From NCBI GenBank assembly GCA_029216955.1, contig JANAVB010003400.1, forward strand, positions 20,161,988-20,225,987: a stretch of DNA of 64,000 bases, read 5' to 3'. A model generated the notes under the pieces. That model was given only the letters and a program-made list of their open reading frames with translations, was not told the origin of the DNA and made no database searches. Both the position numbers and the translations under genes were made by a program. Below, piece by piece: positions 11,973 to 23,245 of this stretch (its first letter is position 1; every line of letters starts with the position of its first letter). Source of the stretch: Iris pallida (taxonomy: Eukaryota > Streptophyta > Magnoliopsida > Asparagales > Iridaceae).

Positions 11973-13275
11973 ATGACAATGACTCGAGCTTAGGCCGCTA
12001 GATCCGGTGCAGTGCCGGAGAGGTCTGATCCGTCATGACTTATTCCTCCGGATTCGAATGTGGCAGTACAGGAGGCTGCCCCTACTATTTCTACCATCCA
12101 GGTGGCAGAGGCAGCAGCACCTGGAGGTCCTCCACAGCAGGTTCAGGGGCCTAGTGTCGTCGTGCCAGAGCACCTCCACCTGTACTACGATAGACGCTAC
12201 ACTGATGTTCGTGCTTCTCCAGCAGATGATGGAGGCACAGTGAGCACAGGCTGAGGCGTCGCAACGTCAGACAGAGGTTTTAAGGTAGAGCATGGAGAAT
12301 GCTCATCAGTTGGCACTGGCAGCAGTCGAGAAGGTTGATGCGGCTCCGATTCAGGTCACTCCGGCCAAGGAGCCGCATCAGCAGTAGTCGAGGCCTAGTA
12401 CAGTGCTGGACTTCAAGAAGATGGTCCTTCGAGAGTTCAAGGGAACCGAGGGCATCATTTATGCCGATGATTGGCTAGAAGATGTGGGGAGGAGCTTGGA
12501 GCTGGCAGAGATCCCGAAGAGGCTTTGGGTATCAGCAGTGGTGAGCCAGTTCTTCGATATTGTGTTGACCTGGTACCGTACAGACCCTCGTGTATCTGTT
12601 AGAGGGCTGACTTGGGAGAACTTTCAGAGGCTATTCAAGGAGAAGTTCTATCCTGATGTAGCCCTCAGTGCGTTGAAAGGCCAGTTTGCAGGGCTGGTCC
12701 AGGGGAACTTGTCGGTGGACGAGTATGCGACGGAGTTATTTCGCCTGAGCCGATTCGCCCCAGGGATGGTTCAGGATGAGGGAGAGAAGGCCCGCAAGTT
12801 CAGGAGGGCCTAATCCTTGCTGTTCGTTCTCGTACATCTAAGCGTCGTGAGGCGACTTTTGAGCAGATTCTGATGGATGCTCAGATAGCGGAGGAGGACA
12901 ACGGTCTTGGGCCAAAGAGGAGAAGTGATACTTTGGGAGCTAGTTCTAGTGTCGGGCCAACCAAACATCCCCACTTTCAGCAGAGGCTATTCTAGCAGCC
13001 TTAGTTTCAGCAGCATCAGGCACCAGCATGTGTCCATCAGCAACAAGGACAGAGGCAGGTTCCTCAGTGTGCTTACTGTAGAAAGCCGGGGCACACGCAA
13101 GAGGTCTGTCGAAGGAGGTTGGGCGTTTGCCTATTCTACGGAGCTTCCGACCATCAGCTGAAGAATTGTCCTGTTCGTGCAGCCAATGAGGGTCAGGACA
13201 GAGCACCACCTGCTAGAGCTCCAGCTGGACCTGCAGTTCAGTCGAAGGGCCAGCCACTTCAGACGCAGCAATAGC
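11973..13275 (+). pseudogene. gag: gag (capsid and zinc knuckle) of element G, broken
   Basis: The first ATG after the leader is at 11973 and is followed by TAG at 11991. The reading then runs to about 12250 in one frame and continues in another from about 12240, with stops at 12241, 12286 and 12385, so an indel lies near 12200-12240. The conserved capsid domain (Retrotrans_gag type) is open at 12403-12813, including a WLEDVGRSLEL-like segment, W-Y pair and FKEKFYP. It ends in a stop at 12811. Further on, a CCHC knuckle CAYCRKPGHTQEVC is encoded at about 13067-13108. A second, degenerate one (CLFYGASDHQLKNC) follows, with its second Cys replaced by Tyr. The product would form the virus-like particle and bind element RNA. 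Confidence 0.85.
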
Positions 13276-13358
13276 ATTTTGCCCAGCATTAGAGGGTAGC
13301 ACCCTAGGGCAGAGCGTTCGCACTGGCAGTAGAGGAGGCCGAGCCCATAGCAGATGTC

Positions 13359-16163
13359 GTGACAGGTTTTGTTCTTCTCGATTCATATCCTGCGTTAGCC
13401 TTATTTGACTCTGGTGCTACGCACAGTTTTGTGTCTGTATCTTTTGCTCTTAGGCACAATATTATTGTTGAATACTTGGGTAGGACTTGCAAGATTATGA
13501 CTAGAAGAGGCATTATCCTAGTCAATAATGTTTGTAAGGGACGGAGTATTACACCGGGAGGCCAAGAATTGAGTGCATATTTGCTCGTAATGCCACTTTC
13601 GAGCTACGATATAGTACTCGGTATGGATTGGTTGAGCAGGCACCATGCTAGTATAGATTGTAGAGGAGACATGGTTTTGTTTAGGCCGCTCGGAGAGCCA
13701 GAGTTTGAGTTCGCTAGGGGATCAACTGAGACGGAAGATGGTTTCTGTGGAGCCTTGTTGGTGGGGCAGGAATTGCCACATCCATTGATAGCAGTGTTCC
13801 TGGATATTTTCCTCGAGGAGTTGCCTGGGATGTCGCCCGACAGAGATGTTGAGTTCTCTATAGACTTGGTGCCTAGTGCTGAGCCTATCTCACAGCCCAT
13901 CTATAGGGTCAACAACAGCGAGTTGAGAGAGCTGAAGAAGCAGGTCGACGAGTTGCAGGACAAGAGTTTCATCAGATCCAGTTCTCCACCTTGGAGGGCA
14001 CTTGTTCTGTTTGTACCGAAGAAGGATGGTACGATATGCATGTGTATCGATTATAGAGCGCTCAATAACCTCACTACCAAGAACAAGTACCCATTGCCGA
14101 GGATTGACGACTTATTCAATTAGTTGAGCGGCATGAAGGTGTTTTTGAAGATAGACTTGAGGTCCGGTTACCATTAGCTGAAGGTGAAGCAGGAAGACAT
14201 TCCGAAGACAGCTTTTCGGACTCGGTACGGCTAGTACGAGTTCATTGTTATGCCATTTGGGTTGACCAACGTCCCAGCAGTGTTCATGAACTTGATGAAC
14301 AAGGTATTCCATCAATACCTTGACAGGTTCGTGGTGGTCATTATAGATGACATCTTGGTCTACCCGAAGAAGCCAGAGGAGCATGAGGAGCACCTGCAGA
14401 TTGTGTTAGAGACCCTCAGGAAGGAGCAACTCTACGGGAAGCTGTCAAAGTGTGAGTTCTTCCTTGAGCAGGTATTATTCTTAGGTCATGTTGTGACCGA
14501 GCACAGAATCTCAGTGGACCAGAAGAAGATTTTAGCAGTGGAGTCTTGGTCTACACCCAGTTCAGTCACCGTGATTCGGAGCTTTCTGGGTCTAGCAGGC
14601 TATTACCAAAAATTCGTCCAAGACTTCTCTCGGATTACAAAGCCGATGACTAGACTTACCATAAAGGATGTGGAGTTCGTCTGGACTGAGGAGTGTCAGG
14701 CTGCCTTCGATGAGCTGAAGAAAAGATTGACCCCAGCTCCTATATTGACGTTGCCTTCTGGGACTGGTGGTTTCACGATCTGCATTGACGCTTCTGGAAA
14801 GGGCTTGGGTTGCGTTATTCAGCAGCACGGGAAGGTAATTGCCTATGCATCTAGGAAGTTACGACCTTATGAAAAGAACTACCCTACCTACGATCTGGAG
14901 TTGGCAGCTATTATCTTTGCCTTGAAGTTGTGGAAGCATTACTTGTACGGAGAGCGAGTTGAGATCTTTACGGATCACAAGAGCTTGAAGTACGTGTTCA
15001 CCCAGAAGGAGTTGAACATGCGGCGGAGACGGTGGCTCGAGCTGATGAAGGACTTCGATATCTCATTGCAGTACCATCTAGGCAAGGCCAACGTAGTTGC
15101 AGATGCCTTGAGCAGGTATCCATTCGCTATGTTTTTGACTGTAGATCGTCATCTTTTGGCCGATCTGGATAGTTTGGGTATCGAGGTGATTATTTTGGGC
15201 ATGGAGATTCAGATGTGGGGCTTACGAAATAAGTCTTAGTTGATGGACAGAGTCAGATCAGTGCCGTATGATGATGTTGCCCAGAGGAGCATTATGGAGC
15301 AGGTGCGGGAAGGTTTGCTCGACGATTTCTTTATAGCCCAAGATGGGTCGCTGAGGCATGGTACTAGACTGTGCGTTCCGAGTGGAGAGCTTCGGGAGAA
15401 GGTTTTTTAGGAAGCGCATCGCTCTCAGTACTCTATGCATCCTAGAGCCAACAAGATATATAGTAACCTGAGAGAGCACACATGGTGGTATGGCATGAAG
15501 CGAGAGGTAGCTTAGTTTGTATCTCGCTGCTTGGTGTGTCAGCAGGTGAAAGACGAGAGTCAGATGCCAGGTGGATTGCTACAGCCACTACCCATTCCAG
15601 AGTGAAAGTGGGAACACATCACCATAGACTTTGTGTCCGAACTTTCGCGATCTCCTGGAGGAAAACACGCGATATGGGTCATCGTTGATAAATTAACCAA
15701 ATCGGCCCACTTCTTGCCTTTAAAAGTGGGTTTATCTACGGAGAAGCTGGCAAAGCTGTACGTGCGTCAGATAGTCAGATTGCATAGAGTTTCGGTGAGC
15801 ATAGTCTACGACCGGAATAGTCATTTTACTTCTCATTTCTGGAGGAGTTTGCATACTAGTTTGGGCACCCAGCTCAAATTCAGTACCGTTTATCATTCCC
15901 AGACAGACGGACAGTCAGAGAGGACCATCCAGACTCTTGAGGATATGCTTCGCACGTGTGTGCTAGACTTTGGGGGTTCTTGGGAGGATCATCTTCACCT
16001 GGTAGAGTTTGCTTACAACAACAGCTACAAGGCTAGTATAGAGATGTCACCAATTGAGGCTCTATACGGACGGAGATGTCGCACTCCTTTATCATGGGAC
16101 AATGTTGGCGTGAGGGTGTTGCTTGGTTTCAAAGATGGTAGTAGATTCAGGGGAGAAGGTTAG
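13359..16163 (+). pseudogene. pol: pol (protease, RT, RNase H, integrase core) of element G, six in-frame TAG stops
   Basis: One frame covers the whole span apart from TAG codons at 14121, 14175, 14232, 15237, 15408 and 15513. Protease is marked by [11 protein letters not shown] (about 13408). RT has [26 protein letters not shown] and the active-site block [10 protein letters not shown] near 14340, where Ile replaces the usual Phe/Tyr before IDD. RNase H shows [12 protein letters not shown] (about 14980) and the end motif ADALSR. Integrase has the HHCC region (H and C residues around 15418-15540), the first Asp in ITIDFVSEL, second in VYDRNSHF, and Glu in GQSERTIQTLE. Five of the six TAGs sit where I expect Gln. 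A frameshift near 16130 moves the integrase C-terminus to another frame. Confidence 0.93.
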
Positions 16164-16744
16164 ACTAATCATAGATAGACTTCGGGTGGCTCAGGATAGG
16201 CAGTGGCATTGGGCCGATAGCCACCGAAGACCGTTAGAGTTCGAGGTTAGTTTCAGTTTCAGTTTGTGCTTGCTTGTGATTATTTGCTTGTGATTTGGTA
16301 TTGAGTCTTGCTTTGTGTCTAGGTTGGTGATATGGTGTTCTTGAAGACTTCTCTGACATGGGGTACGCTTTGCTTTGGCAGGGCGGGAAGCTTAGCCCAA
16401 GTTACATCGGGCCTTTCACTATCCTTGTGAAGGTCGGTACAGTAGCTTATCGACTAGACCTGCCGTCTATGCTCGAGGAAGTGCACAACGTATTCCACGT
16501 GTCATAACTGAGGTGGTACATGGCATATCCTAGCTATGTATTGGATCATTCCGCGATCGAGGTGGGTCCTACTCTCAACTATCCGGAACAGCATGTGTAG
16601 ATTTTGGATCGTCGGAAGAAGGTGCTCCGGAACCAGGTTATACCCTTGGTCCATGTTGCATGGAGGCACCACTCTCCAGGTGAGTCTACCTGGGAGAGAG
16701 AGGATGACATGCGGGAGCGTTATCCTTATCTCTTCGAGCCTTGA
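16130..16744 (+). pseudogene. pol: Integrase C-terminus and chromodomain of element G
   Basis: After the frameshift near 16130 the reading continues with DRLRVAQDRQ and RRPLEFE up to 16245. It is then interrupted by 77 bases with GT...AG ends (16246-16322) and resumes with VGDMVFLK. A further one-base shift near 16380-16392 leads to LSPSYIGPF and HNVFHVS. The last part (about 16520-16744) is a chromodomain with QVIPLVHVAWRHHSP and STWEREDDMRERYPYLFEP, ended by TGA at 16742. Stops after HVS and in the ILDRR segment stand where Gln is usual. Chromodomains of this clade target integration to heterochromatin by binding histone H3 tails; function here is lost. Confidence 0.85.
16246..16322 (+). 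other. Candidate intron in the integrase/chromodomain coding region
   Basis: The 77-base, T-rich segment starts GTTAGT and ends TTGTGTCTAG. Leaving it out joins LEFE directly to VGDMVFLK in frame, the junction seen in uninterrupted chromovirus integrases. It could also be a simple insertion that happens to carry splice-like ends. Confidence 0.5.
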
Positions 16745-16817
16745 GGTATTGTTTTGTTTGTTTCTTGCTTGTCTTTTCTGTGCTAGTTTTCTCTAATTTT
16801 GAGGAAGAAATTTTTTT

Positions 16818-16827
16818 AGGAGGATAG
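16818..16827 (+). other. Polypurine tract of element G
   Basis: AGGAGGATAG after a T run and three bases before the 3' LTR. This is the expected site for plus-strand priming. Confidence 0.6.
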
Positions 16828-18135
16828 ATTTATCATCTCCGCTTTTCAAAATTGAGGGCAAATTTATCATTTTTAATATTCTCATATTTTGTGATTATTT
16901 ATTTATAAATATGGTGTTTTGGGGTTTTATTTGATCAGGTTTGAGTTTTGTCTCATTTCGACTTGTGTTAATGATCCGGGTCAGTTTTGGACCTATTAGA
17001 CCCGACCAACTTGTCATAATCCAACCCAAATATTTATTTTTGACTAATCCTATTTGATTTTAGTGGGATTAGAGTTTAGAATTAGATTTAGAACTTGGAA
17101 TTAGGAGTTTTCAAGTTACCCTTTTGACCCCAACTCAAAACCATTCTATTATTTGACTTGGAGGGCATTTTTGTAATGTGCCAATTGCCCCAAAACCTCC
17201 CTTGAAGTGGCCGACAGGAATTGCACCCCCCCATTGCTCTCATTTGGAAGAAAAGATACTCTCTCTTTCTTTTCTCTCATTTCACAAAAACCCTCTCTTT
17301 TTTCCCCTCTTTGATTTCAAGCTCCAAGTAAGTAAAATCTCTTTCCTTACTCTAGATCTCTCTCTAATCTTGGTGCTAACCCTTGTTTATCTCTCATTTG
17401 TGGTTTTGATCTAGATAGATCTAGCTTGGTGGTGGTGGAAGCATAGATCTTGTGCTTTGACCTAAAAAGAAGTAAATTTGGGGCTTTTCTTTGAGATTCC
17501 AACTCCCAAAAGGTAAATCCTCACTCTAAGCTTTATAATTACTTATAATTAGTGTCATTTGTATATTAGAAGATGTCTGAGGTGTAGGATAACCCATTAG
17601 AAGAGGTTTAGAACCCATTGGACTCAATTTGGGACTTTTGGCAGAGGTTTAGTGTCAATTTGGGGAAAACCATAAATTGACATGTTTGGGTGTTGCTCCT
17701 AGCCTAATTAGACCTAATTAGGTTAGTTTGGGTGCGATGAGGCTAGGTACGTGTCCATATTTGGATACGTGGGATCGTTTTGCGAGAAATCATGAAAATA
17801 GGCTTTTTCGAGATTTTTGGGTTCCAACACAGGGGTGACTTTTTGCATCGACACTAGAATCGGCAAGTTAGCACTTATAATAGGTTCTAATCATTATTTA
17901 GGACTCATGGGAAGAATTTGGATTGAATCCGGATATATTTGGTGTCCGTATCGCGCGGTATCGCGAATCGGACACCCCGGAGCCGCCAAATGGCTATTTG
18001 GCCATTCGGGCCTCGTTTCTCGTTTTCGTTCGCATGCGCGAGTTAGATTGCTTGTGTGGGGTACGTGTCTAAGCCCTAGAGGATAAAATTGTGAGGATTT
18101 GGGTATTCGAATAGGTTTTGGGATATTTTTGGAGT

Positions 18136-18143
<8 letters not shown>

Positions 18144-18198
<55 letters not shown>

Positions 18199-18296
18199 TG
18201 AGTATATATATATATATATATATATACTCACTAATATATATATATATATATTAGTGAGTATATATATTAGTGAGTATATATATATATATATATATA

Positions 18297-18388
<92 letters not shown>

Positions 18389-18391
18389 TGA

Positions 18392-18445
<54 letters not shown>
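18144..18445. repeat. (TA)n expansion with GAGTGAG/CTCACTA interruptions
   Basis: Long TA runs, broken by TGAGTGAG at about 18195 and 18386 and by ACTCACTAA and TTAGTGAG in between, so interruptions occur in both orientations. A (TG)n run follows (18484-18513). Absent from the 5' LTR. Confidence 0.95.
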
Positions 18446-18448
<3 letters not shown>

Positions 18449-18479
18449 TGTGTGTGTGGGTGTCTATTTATATGGTGTG

Positions 18480-18517
<38 letters not shown>

Positions 18518-19404
18518 TTTAGTGGTTTGAATGTGTGAGTGTGATTGAATGTGGACGTGTTTTGTGTGTGTAGATGTGAAAAGGGAGTGTGAAGAGAGTA
18601 GAGAGGAGAGGGAGGAGGAGCTGATGCCAAAGGGGTAGCAACAGCTGCGGCAGTGGGAGCTGCAGCAGCAGCAGTAGCAGCATTAGCAGCAGCTAGTAGC
18701 AGCCCCAAGCCCCCATTTTGCAACCCCCTTTAGTCCCCATTTCATCCCCCATTGCCCCTTTGTGAGTGTGGGTTAGCTAGCTTGCTATGTTATAGTATAT
18801 GTTAGATGGTTTGTTTGACGTTAGATATTATTAATAGATATTAGAGTTTGAAGGTCTGTATAGATATTAGTTGTTAGAGATATCTTAGGATATAAAGGTA
18901 AGTTGGTATGTATGTTAGTAAGGTATTAGTTAAGATAATGTTAGTGTTAGCTTGTAGATAGATAGTATCCTATCTTGGATACTAGGATACTAGATGTGTG
19001 TCTCATGATACTAATATGGTATCTTAGGATGGGTTCACATTTACCAAGGTAAATGAGACTTACCCTATTATAAGATAAGGTAAGGTAAGGTAAATGTGGT
19101 TTACCTTATCAAGGTAAATGAGATATACCCTAGTATAAGTTAAGGTATTGGGATACCTTCATGGTATTAGGTATACTTAGATTCTAAGGGTAGATATCTA
19201 TGATTTTAGTTAGCTAGTAGCTTAGGGTAGTTACTAGATATCTTGGTTTAGTGTATTGGTAGGTTAAGGTATATTTACCTAGGCTAAGGTATTGGATCCC
19301 AACCAAGATATTGGTATCGGGATACCAATAGGGCCAAGATATGTGGTATCTTGGTAGATAAATAGTAGGAATAAGATACCTAGGCTAGAGTTGACCCCAT
19401 TTGA

Positions 19405-19730
19405 CCATAGTTGACTATTTTGACTCAAAGTCAACTAAAAGTCAACATTGGACCTAAAATTGACTAGAACTTGACTAGAGTTGACCAGTTGGCAAAAAGT
19501 CAATTGTGAGTCAATCATTAGCCTAGTTTGACCTAGATTGAACTAGGAGTTGACAAATTGACCAAAAGTCAACTATAAGTTAACCTTTGACCTAGTTTAA
19601 CCTAGTTTGACTTTGTGTAACCTAGTTTGACTTAGTGTGACCTAGTTTGACCTAGTTTGACTTTGTGTGACCTAGTTTGACTTAGTATGATCTAGTGGAC
19701 CTAGTTTGACATAGTTTGACTGAGCTTGAC
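19405..19730 (+). promoter_or_regulatory. TTGAC array in the 3' LTR
   Basis: Counterpart of the array at 10040-10375, with the same CTAGTTTGAC-type unit and several sites lost or changed. Confidence 0.55.
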
Positions 19731-21077
19731 CGAGATTTGCATATCATACACTAGAAATCATGCTAAACACTATTAAACCCTAATTAACTCTTGTATATCT
19801 CATATTTAGGTCTGTAATATCCTCTGAGCCTCGATTTCTATTGACTGCTCAGGACCGCAGGCGAGTACATTTTCTGATAGTTTTTATTGTCTTGATATCT
19901 GCTATGTTTGATTCAGTTGTAGCATTTTACTTGATTCCCGACACGATGGTACATGGACTAGTATACGTTGGATCTCGTCATGAGAGGTTATTCCTGGTTT
20001 ACCTGGTATATAAGTACATTGTTTGGTCTTCTTTCATGTACTTGTATACTCACCAATTTTGGAGTGGGCTGGCCCCCTGCTCTTTAAATTTTGTGTCATG
20101 ACGTGTCATGGTTGGATCTATTATACTACTCAGGGATAGGGAGTTATTAGAGGTTATGTGATCAATACCCCTCTTGTATTTCTGTTACTACTTGCATCAT
20201 AACTTTACCCTCGCCTTACATAGGGTAAAGCCTGACCTGTGTTACTACTTGCCTCATAACTTTCCATTGAGGCCGGCCTGATTCTTATTTTTTTGTATTT
20301 TCTAACTCATAGCCGGTCAAATGGAAGAGCCTGATCATGTGTCCCAAGCCGATCACATAACGCTCTAATATCTCAAGGCACCGTTTATGTTTACATTATA
20401 CATCAGTTACTACTGTACTGCTCTACATTCCAGTATTTAATACCCTGACATGATATCAAGATTTACATAATATGTTTATATTCCAATCTTGATATTTCAT
20501 CTTATATTTTATTATAACTGTCTCTTATAGAATTTGTCAATTCACATGGAACTGCTATTAGCGTTTGTACTTGCTCATATCCTGACAGGATAACTTCGTT
20601 GTGTTTTTCAGAGGATTCAGATACAGACTGCCCGACCTTCTACGCGTTTGGCGTAGACGTAGTTTACCACTTGGATTCAATGGAGCCGGTGCCTTTAGAG
20701 GACGCACCACCGGTAGGGATCTTAGATTAGTAGGTTTGACTGGACTGCGTTCTAACTATTTATTTTGGGTTGTAGTATATATTTTTGGGATTGTATAATG
20801 TTTTTAACTCTAAACTTCTGGTTGTGACTCTGTGACTTGCATCTATTTTTAGCTTTCCTATTTCCATCATATCTTTATCACATCGTGCTTATCTTCCCTA
20901 GATGTCATGTGATTGAGTTATATATATTCCTCTGTGCGGAGATGACAGGTTTATATATATTATTGATGTTAGATTTTATAGACGACCTATACAGCGTTCT
21001 ACCGCCGACACTGCAGCATAGGCTGGACGTACCCACGTGCTCGTGCCCCTAAACTGGGTGTGGGTCGTGACATATGC

Positions 21078-21799
21078 TGATATGCATACTACCTTTGGAG
21101 TAGAGGATTAAGGCTGACTTGGTTGATGGCCCTTGTCCCTGACATGACTACATGTATCCGTGCAAGTATTTTCGGTTGTGCACTGCGATGCTATTGGTGA
21201 TTTTGTGCACTGAGGTACTATTAGTGATTGTTGTATACTGTGGTGCTAACATGGACGTGATATATCGTGTTCATGATTACATTGAAGTGTATTCTGATTT
21301 TCGCATGAGTATTCTTATGGTCGGCTAGTATAGTTAGTGTGGTTAGCTAGGTTGTATGATTGATTATTGCATTGCGCCTAGGATGAATCGGTATTAGGAC
21401 GAAACAATATGGATTCATACCTCGCGTATACATACTACTTAATTTTAATATTGGTGTTAATTTAATTTTAATGTTAATTTTAGTATAAATTTAAATTTAA
21501 ATTTTATTTTTAACATTAAAATTAAAAATAAAATTAATATTATCACTCAAATTAAAATTAACATTGATATTAAAATTAGTATTAAAATCAACATTAATAT
21601 TAAAATTAATATTAACATTAAAAAATCATTAATATCAAAATTAATAGTAAAAGTATTTTTTTTTCAAATTACTTAATTCCTATTGGTCCATGTGGGAGTC
21701 CATATGGCATGACTCATTTAAGAATATGAACAAATGACTCATATCCCATTTTTCTGGTGGGAGGGATAAAGAAATATTTACCTTCTTAAAAAAGTATAT

Positions 21800-21830
<31 letters not shown>

Positions 21831-21970
21831 AAATGTATAACCTTGAATCCGCTGGTAATTTTAGTCGGCATAAAGTTATATTCATATCGATACGAAGTCT
21901 AAGAGTGGAAAGTACAATATATAAGGCCTCTACTATATATCATATAGCTATATACTGTACAAGCTACTCC
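21078..21970. other. Non-coding flank of element G, with AT-rich foldback and (GA)n
   Basis: From 21078 to about 21430 it continues the old repeat interrupted by element G. From 21430 to 21660 it is a TTAATTTTAAT/ATTAAAATTAA sequence. (GA)n lies at 21796-21830. No coding potential seen. Confidence 0.5.
21430..21660. repeat. AT-rich foldback sequence
   Basis: The left half is rich in TTAATTTTAAT and the right half in its complement ATTAAAATTAA, so the two halves can pair. No TIR or TSD was assigned. Confidence 0.55.
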
Positions 21971-21975
21971 AAATA

Positions 21976-22178
21976 TGTTAGATTGTATCTCGGTTTCGGT
22001 TGAGCCCTCAAAAGAGGGTGACAATGGAGTTGGTATCGATAGGAGGTGGGATCATGATGTGTAGATAATTGGTATTGATTCATGCCTTACATTGGAGTTC
22101 CCTTTTAAGGAATATGGGCCCAGTCCAATATGGCACATCATGGGCCAACTTCGGTTCAGATCATATCACATTTCAACA
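21976..22178 (+). repeat. 5' LTR of the TRIM
   Basis: 203 bp, TGTTAGATTG...TTTCAACA. It contains AGCCCTCAAAAGAGGG and a GGTGGGATCATGATG block shared with the 3' LTR. Confidence 0.9.
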
Positions 22179-22183
22179 TCAAG

Positions 22184-22196
22184 TGGTATCAGATCC
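22184..22196 (+). other. PBS of the TRIM
   Basis: TGGTATCAGATCC differs by one base from the initiator-Met PBS TGGTATCAGAGCC. Confidence 0.85.
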
Positions 22197-22489
22197 CAAT
22201 ATTATGGGACTGGTTTGGGTGGCTCTAGTTGGTTCGAGACAGATGCGGCTGAACGTTCATGTGTATAATCGTATTATACGGGCTCTTTTCAAGATGGAGT
22301 AGGAACATCATCTATAAGGTAGTCCGAAGGCGAATCATACCTTAGAGCCAACTACACAAATTGACTTCAAAGGTGGATATGTGGAGCCCAAGGTGGAGCA
22401 AGGCGTTGTGGTTGGCACACAATGATGGTGTGGATGAACGTGTCGGTTTGATTGTGGTCGATGGATCAAGATGACAATATATTGGATCT

Positions 22490-22625
22490 TCTGTATGCTC
22501 GGCTGGTGGTAACGAGCAAGGTGTTCAGCTAGTGGGAACGAGCAAAGGGGTGCTCGGCTAGCGGGGACGAGCAAAGGTAGCCAGGGTGTGCTTGATTGCT
22601 CGGTCAGCGGAAACGAGAGCTAAGG
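22490..22625 (+). repeat. Short tandem repeats inside the TRIM
   Basis: About four copies of a 27-30-base unit of the form GCTCGGCTAGYGGGRACGAGCAA. Each unit holds GCTCG and CGAGC in inverted order, so each can form a small stem. Confidence 0.75.
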
Positions 22626-22632
22626 TGGAGAT

Positions 22633-22849
22633 TGTTGGATTGTATCTCGTTCCCGGTTAAGCCTCAAAAGAGGACGACAATAGAGTTGATAATTTATTCC
22701 CACATTGGGTAGGATGTGGGATCATAATGTATAGGTAATTGGAATTGGTTCATGCCTTAGCTGAGAATTTTCTTTTAAGATATATGGGCTCGGTCCAATA
22801 TCGTACCTTAAGGACCAACTCCAATTTAGGTCACCTCGTGTTCCTAACA
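22633..22849 (+). repeat. 3' LTR of the TRIM
   Basis: 217 bp, TGTTGGATTG...TTCCTAACA, followed by the AAATA duplication. It keeps a TTATTCCCACATTGGGTAGG segment that is shortened in the 5' LTR. Confidence 0.9.
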
Positions 22850-22977
22850 AAATAAACCACCAATACTCTAATAATCCAATCAAGATGGAGAATAAATAGC
22901 TCTAATGCCTTGCTTGGTTCGAAGAATCCAAACTATGTTTCAAGGCCTCATTTTTTTTTCTATTTGATTACATTAAG

Positions 22978-23186
22978 TAGGGGTGAGCATTCGGTTAATT
23001 CGATTCAAACCGAACCGAACAATCGAAAATCGAATTGGACCGAAAACCTAATAAGCAAAACCGAAACCGAACCGAATTAGCCTATAACCGAATCAAATCG
23101 GTTCGGTTTATTCGATTTTTCGGTTTATTTGCACTTTTTTTAATATATATAGTAAATAAATATACCTAAATTTATTTAGTGTGTAT

Positions 23187-23245
<59 letters not shown>

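Larger units (their letters stand above)
7882..21072 (+). mobile_element. Element G: complete Tekay/Del-clade Ty3 chromovirus, 13.2 kb
   Basis: It has paired LTRs (7882-11711 and 16831-21072) flanked by a perfect 5-bp duplication TATGC (7877-7881 and 21073-21077). The order is gag, zinc knuckle, protease, RT, RNase H, integrase and C-terminal chromodomain, which defines a Ty3/gypsy chromovirus; LTRs near 4 kb and the chromodomain type fit Tekay/Del. Coding frames are broken by TAG codons and a few frameshifts, so it is not autonomous. In a hand-aligned stretch of about 105 bases at the LTR start I count 8 differences between the LTRs, so it is an old insertion, older than the Copia elements to its right. 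Confidence 0.95.
16831..21072 (+). repeat. 3' LTR of element G
   Basis: Starts TATCATCTCC (a G-to-A change from the canonical TG) and ends GGGTCGTGACA, followed by the TATGC duplication. It is 4242 bp, about 410 bp longer than the 5' LTR, almost all from the (TA)n expansion at 18144-18445 and a longer TG run after it. Confidence 0.93.
21976..22849 (+). mobile_element. TRIM (terminal-repeat retrotransposon in miniature), 874 bp
   Basis: Two direct repeats, 21976-22178 and 22633-22849, both start TGTTRGATTGTATCTCG and end in ACA. A 5-bp duplication AAATA flanks the whole (21971-21975, 22850-22854). A tRNA-Met-type PBS follows the left LTR after 5 bases, and the purine-rich GCTAAGGTGGAGAT precedes the right one. 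The 454-bp interior has no coding potential, so it must use enzymes of other elements. The LTR does not show the 5S rRNA promoter that marks Cassandra TRIMs. Confidence 0.9.

Noticed and set aside
18134..18530. Tyr/Ile-repeat open frames
   Set aside because: Translation of (TA)n and (TG)n microsatellites.
22335..22574. Open frames inside the TRIM
   Set aside because: Short, without a domain, partly over the GCTCGG tandem repeats; TRIMs are non-coding.
21976..22849. Cassandra-type TRIM with a 5S rRNA promoter
   Set aside because: I see no 5S A/C boxes in either LTR, and the LTR sequence does not look like 5S rDNA.
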